Below, piece by piece: positions 1-5,900 of a DNA stretch of 13,834 nucleotides (positions are counted from its first letter, which is position 1; every line of letters begins with the position of its first letter). Below the pieces are notes generated by a model, which was given only the letters and a program-made list of their open reading frames with translations, was not told where the DNA came from and ran no database searches. This DNA comes from RGDT01 sp964630925 (GTDB taxonomy: Bacteria; Planctomycetota; Planctomycetia; Gemmatales; Gemmataceae), in contig CAZVZK010000216.1 in assembly GCA_964630925.1 (NCBI GenBank), positions 1 to 13,834 of the forward strand. Reading direction: 5' to 3'. Made by a program: the position numbers and the translations under genes.

Positions 1-2
1 CC

Positions 3-302
3 CCGCTACCTTGCATTGTAGCAAGCCTGTTAGCCCATCAAGGTCACCACCCGAAGATCCGCCCGACCTCGGCCATGGACGGCGTGCCCCTGGCGGCGCG
101 GCGGGGCGAGCTGAAGTGCGGCGTGGCCGTGGTGGACCTCCGCGACGGGCGGCTGGTCGGCTGGCTGGAGCTGCAGACGGCGGTCGAGGAGATCTTCGAC
201 GTGCAGCTGCTGCCGGGGCTGCGCTTCCCCGAGGTGGTCGGCTTCCAGAAGGACGCCGTGCTGCACACCTTCGTCGTCCCGCCCGCCGGCGCGGGGGTGT
301 GA
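3..302 (+). CDS. C-terminal fragment of a TIGR03032-family protein (5' truncated)
   Basis: The frame is open from the first complete codon of the window to TGA at 300-302. From about position 54 it reads KIRPTSAMDGVPL, then a CGVAVVDL strand, EEIFDVQLLPG and a FVVP ending. I recognise this as the C-terminal end of TIGR03032 (DUF4915) proteins, beta-propeller-like proteins of unknown function that are usually about 330 residues long. Only about 80 residues of homology are present. The roughly 50 bases before it have low GC and rare codons (CTA, GTA, TTA, ATT), so family homology seems to stop there instead of running off the window edge. An internal ATG at 75 has no convincing ribosome binding site. 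It could be a pseudogene remnant, or an intact gene whose upstream part I do not recognise. Family assignment comes from memory of its conserved motifs. Confidence 0.6.
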   Translation, partial: PLPCIVASLLAHQGHHPKIRPTSAMDGVPLAARRGELKCGVAVVDLRDGRLVGWLELQTAVEEIFDVQLLPGLRFPEVVGFQKDAVLHTFVVPPAGAGV

Positions 303-321
303 GCCGGGCGGTGCTCACACC
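296..321. terminator. Bidirectional hairpin with two stop codons in its arms
   Basis: GGTGTGAGC (296-304) pairs perfectly with GCTCACACC (313-321) across an 8-base loop. The left arm holds the TGA of the + fragment (300-302) and the right arm holds the TGA of the - LRR gene (315-317). The position between convergent genes fits a shared terminator, but there is no T-tract on either strand. Confidence 0.55.
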
Positions 322-1442
322 TTCACCCTGCCGCCGAACCGCTCGCGCAACGCCGTGTTGCCGCGTCGGCCCGCCTTGTTCTTCGTGAAGTCCAGCTCCA
401 CGATGCCCGCCAGCGCGGGCGACTCGGCCAGGGCCAGCGCGCCGGCCTCGCCGATGGCGTTGGAGTGCAGGTCGAGCTTCCGCATCCCCTTCCACTTCGC
501 CCCGGCCAGGGCGACGGCCCCGGCGTCGCCGATGCGGTTGGAGCCGAGGTCCAGCTCCTCCAGCCCGGCGAGGATCTTGTTGGCCGCGATGGCGGCGGCG
601 CCGTCGTCGCCGAGCTTGTTCTGGTAGAAGTTGAGCTTCCGCAGCCTCTTGAGGGCCTTCGCCTCGACGAGGGGCGCCAAATCCGCCGGCGGCATGTCGC
701 ACCGCGCCACGCTGACCTCGCGCAGCGAACGCAACGTCTTCGACGCGGCCAGGTCCGCGAAGCCGGCCCTGCCCACCTCGGCACTCCCGATGTCCAGGGA
801 GACGAGGTTGGCCATGTACTTCGACGCGGCGATGGCCTCCGCGCCGCGGTCGTGCGTGCCCGTCTGGGCGAGGTCCAGCTCGCGGAGGTTGGCGCACTGG
901 GCGTCCTCGACGATGCGGGCGACCTGCGGCGGCCGGATGTCCGTCCGCGCCAGGCTGAGTTTGTTGAGGGACGGGAGGAAGCCGTAGGCGAGCAACTTCT
1001 CGTCGGCCTCGGCGGCCAGGGTGCCGAGGCGCAGCGAATCGACCCAGGCGTACTCTTCGCCGGCGGCGGCCTCTGCGCCGGCCCTCGTCAGGATCTCGCC
1101 GCCGCGGGCCGTGACGTGCAGCAGGCCGCGCTCGACCTCGCCGTGCCAGCGTCCGCAAAACGGCTCCAGCGGGCCGAGCCACGCCTTCAGGTGCTTGACG
1201 TGCAGCTTGCGGGCCTCCTCCTCCAGCCCTTCGCGGCGTTCGTCCCCTTCGGGGAGGCGGGCGGCCTCGACGCCGGCGCGAATGGCGTGGACGCGGGCGT
1301 CGTCCGCCGGGCCGCGCGAGTGGTCCTCGAGCCAGTCGGCGAGGATGAGGCGGGGGCCGTCGTCCTCCGGCTTCTCCTTGCACGCCTGGAGGAGGCCCAG
1401 CAGCTCGGGGCGCGCGGTGGGGTATTCCTTCTTCTTCGCCAT
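315..1442 (-). CDS. TIGR02996 domain + leucine-rich-repeat protein (LRR-1)
   Basis: A 375-residue protein, predicted cytoplasmic (no signal peptide or membrane segment). Residues 11-55 match the TIGR02996 repeat-companion domain, with the signature RLILADWLEDHS at 31-42. Residues 155-360 carry leucine-rich repeats of the ribonuclease-inhibitor type, for example LEELDLGSNRIGDAGAVALA. These form a curved protein-binding surface; no catalytic motif is visible. The ATG at 1442 is preceded by AAAGGA at a good distance. It is the last gene of a five-gene run on this strand, 12 bases after LRR-2. The two LRR proteins share the head domain, the spacing of the repeats and an almost identical tail (NKAGRRGN then ALRERFGGRV), so they are tandem paralogues. 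Partner unknown. Confidence 0.88.
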   Translation of the reverse strand: MAKKKEYPTARPELLGLLQACKEKPEDDGPRLILADWLEDHSRGPADDARVHAIRAGVEAARLPEGDERREGLEEEARKLHVKHLKAWLGPLEPFCGRWHGEVERGLLHVTARGGEILTRAGAEAAAGEEYAWVDSLRLGTLAAEADEKLLAYGFLPSLNKLSLARTDIRPPQVARIVEDAQCANLRELDLAQTGTHDRGAEAIAASKYMANLVSLDIGSAEVGRAGFADLAASKTLRSLREVSVARCDMPPADLAPLVEAKALKRLRKLNFYQNKLGDDGAAAIAANKILAGLEELDLGSNRIGDAGAVALAGAKWKGMRKLDLHSNAIGEAGALALAESPALAGIVELDFTKNKAGRRGNTALRERFGGRVKV

Positions 1443-1454
1443 CCGGCATTCCTT

Positions 1455-2477
1455 TCAGATGCGGACACGCCCGCCGAAACGCTCGCGCAGGGCGGCGTTG
1501 CCACGCCGGCCCGCCTTGTTGCCGTGGAAGTCCAGGCGCTCCAGGTGCTCCAGCGCCGGCGATTCGGCTAGGGCCAGCGCCCCCTTTTCGCCGATGACGT
1601 TACCGCTCAGGCCGAGCCTCCGCAAGCGGCGTAGGCCGGAGGACGCCAGCGCCCTCGCCCCCGCGTTGCCGATGCCGTTGGAACCCAGGTCGAGGGATTC
1701 GAGGTCGGCGAAGCGGGGGCTGGCGGCGAGGAGGGCCACGCCGCGGTCACGCAGGTTGTTCCAGGAGAGGTCGATCTCGCGGAGGGCGGGCAGGGCGTGC
1801 GATTCGGCCAGGGCCGTCACGTCCGCCGCGTCGGGGGTGGAGCTGCGCAAGGACAGGGAGCGGAGGCGGGCGAGGTGCGGCGACTCGGTCAGGGTGCGCA
1901 GGGCCCCGCGGGCCGCCGCGAGGCTCAGGGCGACCAGGCCGGCGCACTGCGCCGACTCGGCCAGATCCCGCACGTCCTGCGGGAAGCAGAGGGAGCGGGA
2001 CAGGTCGAGGCCGTTGAGCGACGGCAGCAGGCAGGACGCGAGGAGCGCCTCGGCCGGGCGTGCGTGGTAATAGCCCGTGAGGCGGAGGTGATCGACCCAC
2101 TGCCACTCCTCGGACTCGGCGAGGGCCGTGCCGGCCCTGGTGAGGAAGGTGGTGTCGAAGGTGGTCACGTCGAACAGGCCGCGGCGCAGCTCACTGTCCA
2201 CGTTGTCGCAGCAGGACAGGAGGGCGTGCAGCCACTCCTTCTGGAACTCGTTGAGCTGCTCCGTCGCACGCCACTCCATCCGCTGGCGGTCATCCACGTC
2301 CTCCAACCGGGCGGCGGCGACGCCGGCGCGGAGGGCGACGGCCCGGCCCAGGTCCGCCGGCCCGCGCGAATGGTCCTCGACCCAGTCGGCCAGGATGAGG
2401 CGGGGAGTGTCGTCGTCCGGGGCGTCCTTGCACGCCCGCAACAGGCCCAGCAATTCCGGACGCGCGGCGTCTGTCAT
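1455..2477 (-). CDS. TIGR02996 domain + leucine-rich-repeat protein (LRR-2)
   Basis: A 340-residue paralogue of the next gene downstream. Residues 6-50 are the TIGR02996 domain (RPELLGLLRACKD, RLILADWVEDHS). Leucine-rich repeats run from about 150 to 325, with clear units such as LESLDLGSNGIGNAGARALA. The frame is open for another 104 codons upstream, but I chose the ATG at 2477: AAGGAG lies 6-7 bases before it, the TIGR02996 domain starts immediately after it, and the extension is arginine/proline-rich shadow sequence that overlaps the preceding gene. The repeats are less regular than in LRR-1, and the middle (residues 85-150) has no recognisable motif. It starts 17 bases after the CaMKII-association-like gene, so the two are probably co-transcribed. 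Function beyond protein binding is unknown. Confidence 0.88.
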   Translation of the reverse strand: MTDAARPELLGLLRACKDAPDDDTPRLILADWVEDHSRGPADLGRAVALRAGVAAARLEDVDDRQRMEWRATEQLNEFQKEWLHALLSCCDNVDSELRRGLFDVTTFDTTFLTRAGTALAESEEWQWVDHLRLTGYYHARPAEALLASCLLPSLNGLDLSRSLCFPQDVRDLAESAQCAGLVALSLAAARGALRTLTESPHLARLRSLSLRSSTPDAADVTALAESHALPALREIDLSWNNLRDRGVALLAASPRFADLESLDLGSNGIGNAGARALASSGLRRLRRLGLSGNVIGEKGALALAESPALEHLERLDFHGNKAGRRGNAALRERFGGRVRI

Positions 2478-2494
2478 CCGACGCTCCTTGCCCC

Positions 2495-2878
2495 TCACCC
2501 CGCCGTCCGGTGGAAGTGGACGTGCCGCCACGACCCGCCCTCGCGCCGCCAGACGCGCGTCTCCGTGCTGCTCACCGTCTCCGGCAGGCCCTCGCGGCCC
2601 ACCCTCTGGATCAGCCGCGCGTAGCACACCACCGCCACGTCGCCCATCAGGCGGACGTGTGGCGACGCCATCGTCGTCCGGTGCCGCCCGCGGATGCCGC
2701 CGAGGTCGAAGTAGAAGCGGTGGAACTCCAGGCCCCGCACCAGTTGGCCGGGGGCCTCCGGCTCGTAGGCGGTCAGCGACGGGTCGCACAGGGCGGCGTA
2801 CGTCTCCCAGTCGCCGCCGGCGATGGCGTCGAGCAAACGCTGCGTCAGCCCGAGCAATTCACTCTCGTCGTCGGCCAC
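2495..2878 (-). CDS. CaMKII association-domain-like protein (NTF2 fold)
   Basis: A 127-residue protein, almost all of it one domain. It matches the association (hub) domain of Ca2+/calmodulin-dependent kinase II (PF08332, SnoaL/NTF2-like superfamily): LTQRLLDAIAGGDWETY (11-27), CDPSLTAYEPEA (31-42), GLEFHRFYFD (49-58), SPHVRLMGD (72-80), STETRVWRR (104-112), HVHFHR (119-124). In eukaryotic kinases this domain assembles 12-14-mer hubs; bacterial stand-alone versions may be oligomers or bind small ligands. Start is GTG at 2878, two bases after the WD40-A stop, with AAGGGGG upstream. No ATG starts this domain, so translational coupling is likely. It sits between the WD40 and the LRR pair. No kinase is fused to it; the nearest kinase gene starts at 5901 on the other strand. 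Domain call is strong, function is not known. Confidence 0.85.
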   Translation of the reverse strand: MADDESELLGLTQRLLDAIAGGDWETYAALCDPSLTAYEPEAPGQLVRGLEFHRFYFDLGGIRGRHRTTMASPHVRLMGDVAVVCYARLIQRVGREGLPETVSSTETRVWRREGGSWRHVHFHRTAG

Positions 2879-2880
2879 GG

Positions 2881-3843
2881 TCAATCCCCCTTCTTCGCAT
2901 CGGACAGGGCCTTGATCACCACCTTCTCCCCGCCGGCCAGGGCCACGCGCTTGCCGTCGGGCGACAGCGCCATTTGCGAGACCGACGGCAGCCCGGCCAT
3001 CAGGCGGGCCGTCCCCTTGCCCGTGGCCGCGTCGAGGAGGCGCACCGGGCCGGCGTGCTCGGCGACGACCAGCGTCTTGCCGTCCGGCGTGAACGCCAGC
3101 CCGACGGCGTCCTTCACGGCGGCCGGCGTGGCCTTCGTGCCACGGACGATGAGGACGCTCTGCTCGGCGATGCCGGCCCACGCCTTGCCGTCGGGTGACC
3201 ACGCGCAGCGGGCCAGGTAGCGGATGCGGTCCTCCGGTTTCTGCATGAGTGGCGCCCCGCCGAAGCCGTCCTCCGCCTTCTCGGCCGCCAGATCCCAGAC
3301 GCGGAACGTCCCGAAGTGCCTGCCGCTGTTCAGCAGCACCCACCCGCCGACGAGGAGCCTCTTGCCGTCCGGCGCGAAGGCGGCGGAGTGCGGCTCGGCC
3401 TTCATGTCCGCCGCCTTGAACGACTTCGCCAGCTTGAGGCCGGCCGACTTGTAGAGGTGAACATCCTCGCCGCCCGTCACCGCGACGACGGACGCCCCGT
3501 CGGGGCTGACCGACAACGAGCGGATGGAGGGGCGTGGCGTGCGGACCTCCGCCCGCTTGCTGAAGCCCTCCACGTCGAAGGCGATCAGATTGCCCTTGAG
3601 GCCGCCGCTGTACAACGTCTTGCCGTCGGGGCTGTAGGCCAGCGCCCGCACGAGGCCGGAGTGGGTCGGGCCGTCCATGACCTTGCGGCCCGTCGCCGCG
3701 TCCCAGAGGGTGACCTTGCCCTTGTTGCTGCCGGTGGCCAGGGTCTTGCCGTCCGGCGAGAAGGCGACGGCGAGGACGGGGTTCTCGTTCTTGAATTCGA
3801 CGGGCTCGTCGGCGTGGAAGAGGCACAGGGCCAGGATGAACAT
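2881..3843 (-). CDS. WD40-repeat beta-propeller protein, probably exported (WD40-A)
   Basis: A 320-residue protein. The first 11 residues (MFILALCLFHA) look like a very short signal sequence. Seven units carry the S/A/T-P-DGK turn typical of WD40-like propellers, at about 29, 71, 113, 157, 216, 252 and 294, and several end in LWD or VWD (for example KVTLWDAATG at 43-52). This predicts a single seven-bladed propeller that binds a partner protein; no catalytic motif is seen. ATG at 3843 has GGAGG eight bases upstream. It lies 30 bases after its paralogue WD40-B and two bases before the CaMKII-association-like gene. It is close to WD40-B in length, blade number and insert positions (both have the ADMK/GDMK then GG.V.LN segment in blade 4), so the pair came from tandem duplication. 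Confidence 0.87.
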   Translation of the reverse strand: MFILALCLFHADEPVEFKNENPVLAVAFSPDGKTLATGSNKGKVTLWDAATGRKVMDGPTHSGLVRALAYSPDGKTLYSGGLKGNLIAFDVEGFSKRAEVRTPRPSIRSLSVSPDGASVVAVTGGEDVHLYKSAGLKLAKSFKAADMKAEPHSAAFAPDGKRLLVGGWVLLNSGRHFGTFRVWDLAAEKAEDGFGGAPLMQKPEDRIRYLARCAWSPDGKAWAGIAEQSVLIVRGTKATPAAVKDAVGLAFTPDGKTLVVAEHAGPVRLLDAATGKGTARLMAGLPSVSQMALSPDGKRVALAGGEKVVIKALSDAKKGD

Positions 3844-3873
3844 GGGTGAATCCTCCGTCCGGATGGCTTGGTG

Positions 3874-4866
3874 TTATTCGGCCTTCTTCATCGCCGGCAC
3901 GTTGCGGATCAGCACCTTGCCGTCGGCGCGCGCGACGGCGAAACGCTTGCCGTCGGGCGACAGGGCGAGCCCCGTCAGCGTTCCGAGGCCCTTGATCTGC
4001 TCGGCCTTCTTCGCCGTCGCCACGTCGGTCAGCAGGACGTTGCCGGTGCGGTCCGCGGTGACGAGCGTCTTGCCGTCGGGCGTGTAGGCCAGGCCGACGA
4101 CGGCTGGGCCGTGGACCGACTTCCCGAGCTTGCCACCGGTGAAGAGGATGGCCTTGTGTTCGGTGATGGCGGCCCAGCCCTTGCCGTCCGGCGCGTGGAC
4201 GACGAAGGCGCGGTGCAGGCTCCAGACGCTGCGTTGATCGGCCCCCATCGGATTGCCCCAGGTGATCTTCGTCACCGTGCCGCGGGCCACGTCCACGGAG
4301 CGGATGACCGTGTGGGCCGACCCCTCGTTGAGGACGACCTGCCCGCCGAGGAGGACGCTCTTGCCATCCGGCGACAGGGCGATGCCGTGCAGTGACTCCT
4401 TCATGTCACCGGCCTTCACCGTCCTCGTGACCTTCAACCCCTTCTTGACATCCAACCAGAGGAGGGTCGGGCCGTCGGGCGCGAGGAGTGAATCCCCGTC
4501 CTTGGTGAACGCGAGGGAGTGGACCGGGCCGCTCTCGCAGCGCATGTCGGCGTGGGCCGCCTTCTTCGCAACGTCCCACAGGTAGACGCGGCCGTCGTCG
4601 CCGCCGGATGCGAACGCCTTGCCGTCGGACGACCACGTCAGCGAGCGGATGGCCGACATGCGGGCCGGGAACGTCGCCACCTCTCGGCCCGAGGCCGCGT
4701 CCCACAGCGTGACCGCCCCCTTGACGGTGCCCGTCAGGAGGCGCTTGCCGTCCGGCGAGAAGGCGACGGCGGACACGCCGTCGGCGTGCTTGATCTCGAG
4801 GTCCTTGGCGGCGCCGCCGGGCTCGGGGCCCGCGGACAGGATGAGGGTGGCGAGGAGGGGGAACAT
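3874..4866 (-). CDS. WD40-repeat beta-propeller protein, probably exported (WD40-B)
   Basis: A 330-residue protein with an N-terminal hydrophobic stretch (MFPLLATLILSAG) that resembles a signal peptide, followed by seven DGK-turn units at about 37, 79, 121, 165, 225, 262 and 303. The frame continues 15 codons further upstream, but that part is encoded by the REP hairpin. ATG at 4866, just before the hydrophobic segment and with GGAGAG upstream, is the better start. It is the first gene of the five-gene run, followed after 30 bases by WD40-A. Only 27 bases separate the start codon from the REP copy, so there is no room for a separate promoter outside the repeat. Role: probably a protein-interaction scaffold; ligand unknown. 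Confidence 0.87.
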   Translation of the reverse strand: MFPLLATLILSAGPEPGGAAKDLEIKHADGVSAVAFSPDGKRLLTGTVKGAVTLWDAASGREVATFPARMSAIRSLTWSSDGKAFASGGDDGRVYLWDVAKKAAHADMRCESGPVHSLAFTKDGDSLLAPDGPTLLWLDVKKGLKVTRTVKAGDMKESLHGIALSPDGKSVLLGGQVVLNEGSAHTVIRSVDVARGTVTKITWGNPMGADQRSVWSLHRAFVVHAPDGKGWAAITEHKAILFTGGKLGKSVHGPAVVGLAYTPDGKTLVTADRTGNVLLTDVATAKKAEQIKGLGTLTGLALSPDGKRFAVARADGKVLIRNVPAMKKAE

Positions 4867-4893
4867 GGGCCGTCTCTCCGAGGTTTGCGGCTG

Positions 4894-4972
4894 TTCTCGT
4901 AGAGCACGCATCCTGCGTGCTTGCTTCGCCTCCCTGAGGTGTCAGCCGAGCACGCAGGATGCGTGCTCTACG
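4894..4972. repeat. REP double hairpin, copy 1 (GTAG family A)
   Basis: Two perfect hairpins face each other: AGCACGCA-TCC-TGCGTGCT on the left and AGCACGCA-GGA-TGCGTGCT on the right, each with an outer GTAG (CTAC on the right, read on this strand). GTAG followed by a hairpin is the known hallmark of bacterial REP sequences recognised by RAYT transposases. The segment is a direct repeat of 5731-5809, with 6 differences in 79 bases and no gaps. It also encodes the last nine residues and the stop of the RAYT gene. Confidence 0.9.
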
Positions 4973-5652
4973 GTGGGCGGGCTCGAACCGTAACCGCCGT
5001 CCGGCTGCCACAGCCAGCCTTCCTCGCATCCGTCCGCGAGGAAGCGGTCGTGGGCGGACGAGAAGTACCACTCGTGGGGCCGCGACACCAGGCCCGCCTT
5101 GACCGGGTTGTTGGCGATGTAGGCTACGATCCGCTCCAGTTCGTCCTCGTCGCGCACCCAGTGGTCGAACGACTCCTTCTGCCAGAACGTCCCCTCTCGC
5201 TCAAGCAACTTGTTCGCCTCCAGGCCCGTGAAACTCTTCAGGGAGTGCATGATGCGTGTGAGCGGGCTGCGGCCCTTCGTGCCCGCCTCCTCGTTCGGCA
5301 AGAAGACGGCGTGGACGTGATTGGGCATGACGCAGTACGAGATCAGGCGGTGCAGCCCGCCGTCGTGGAAGTACAAGCTTTTCCGGATCAGCGCGGCGAC
5401 GCGCGGCTCGGCCAGCCAACGGATCGACGTGTCCCCATCCAGGCAGGCATCGAACTCCGCGAAGAACTTCTTGTGGACGCGCTGGCGGGCCTCGGACCCA
5501 CCCTCGACGAGGGCGGCGTCCCTTTTCCGCTCCATCTCGCTCAACACCGCAGCCGGGATGGTGCCGTGGAGTCGGTAGGTGACGAAGATCGTCGCATTCG
5601 GGACATACCAGTGCGGCAGGTTGCGGCGGGTGATGCTCTCTTGGTGAGCCAT
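4942..5652 (-). CDS. REP-associated tyrosine transposase (RAYT, Y1 HUH family)
   Basis: A 236-residue member of the IS200/IS605-related Y1 transposases that nick single-stranded REP DNA. The HUH motif is HVH at 112-114 in YCVMPNHVHAVFLPN. The family signature FWQKESFDHWVRD (157-168) is followed by the helix ERIVAYIANNPVKAGLV (173-189), in which Tyr178 aligns with catalytic Tyr115 of E. coli RayT. All catalytic residues I can check are present. The frame is open to 5748, but that extension is REP-derived; ATG at 5652, just before the conserved N-terminal NLPHWYVPNATIFVTYRLHG fold, is preferred, although its ribosome binding site is weak (GAGG nine bases away). The last residues, VEHASCVLG, and the TGA are encoded inside REP copy 1. 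Flanking REP copies make this a self-contained REP/RAYT module that may still be active. Confidence 0.92.
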   Translation of the reverse strand: MAHQESITRRNLPHWYVPNATIFVTYRLHGTIPAAVLSEMERKRDAALVEGGSEARQRVHKKFFAEFDACLDGDTSIRWLAEPRVAALIRKSLYFHDGGLHRLISYCVMPNHVHAVFLPNEEAGTKGRSPLTRIMHSLKSFTGLEANKLLEREGTFWQKESFDHWVRDEDELERIVAYIANNPVKAGLVSRPHEWYFSSAHDRFLADGCEEGWLWQPDGGYGSSPPTVEHASCVLG

Positions 5653-5710
5653 CGGCGAGGGCCTCGGGAGGGGGCGGTCCCGTTGTTGTAGCGGGTCAGC
5701 TTTGTCGGAA

Positions 5711-5730
5711 AGCACGCATCTCGCGCTCGC
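5711..5730. repeat. Degenerate third REP hairpin, without GTAG
   Basis: AGCACGCATC followed by TCGCGCTCGC resembles the left hairpin of the adjacent copies, but the second arm no longer pairs fully and the preceding four bases are GGAA in place of GTAG. It directly abuts the start of REP copy 2, so it is probably a decayed half-unit. Confidence 0.5.
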
Positions 5731-5809
5731 TTCTCGTAGAGCACGCATCTTGCGTGCTCTCTTCGCCTCCCCGACGTGTCAGCCGAGCACGCAGGACGCG
5801 TGCTCTACG
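5731..5809. repeat. REP double hairpin, copy 2 (GTAG family A)
   Basis: Direct repeat of 4894-4972, 837 bases away, 73 of 79 bases identical. The left hairpin is perfect (loop TCT). The right hairpin has one arm change (GGA then CGCGTGCT), giving a single mismatch. Both outer GTAG/CTAC tetranucleotides are kept. The spacer between the hairpins, ending GTGTCAGCCG, is conserved in both copies, so the whole double unit moved or duplicated as one. Confidence 0.9.
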
Positions 5810-5827
5810 AAAGACCGACTGCCAGGC

Positions 5828-5856
5828 TTGAACGCGGGCCGTCCTCTGGGCATGAT
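5828..5856 (+). promoter_or_regulatory. Candidate sigma70-type promoter of the kinase fusion gene
   Basis: TTGAAC (5828-5833) and CATGAT (5851-5856) are separated by exactly 17 bases. Each matches the consensus at four of six positions. Transcription would start near 5863 and give a leader of about 38 bases before the ATG at 5901. It lies 19 bases past the end of REP copy 2. Sequence match only. Confidence 0.4.
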
Positions 5857-5900
5857 ACCAACGAGCGGCGGCGGGCGTCGATAACCGACGAGAGGCGAGA

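Noticed and set aside
465..1571. Long + strand open frame opposite the LRR genes
   Set aside because: It is a GC-rich shadow of LRR-1 and the end of LRR-2, which have clear domains and ribosome binding sites; its translation has no recognisable domain.
2930..4770. Recurrent CTTGCCGTC(C/G)GGCG motif, spaced about 100-190 bases, looking like a CRISPR or dispersed repeat
   Set aside because: It encodes the S-P-D-G-K turn of each WD40 unit in the two propeller genes, so it is protein repetition.
4867..4911. N-terminal extension of WD40-B from ATG 4911
   Set aside because: It would begin inside the REP hairpin and place a charged segment before the signal-like hydrophobic stretch; ATG 4866 has a better ribosome binding site.
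5653..5748. N-terminal extension of the RAYT from ATG 5748
   Set aside because: The extra 32 residues are encoded by REP sequence and lack conservation features; the fold starts right after ATG 5652.
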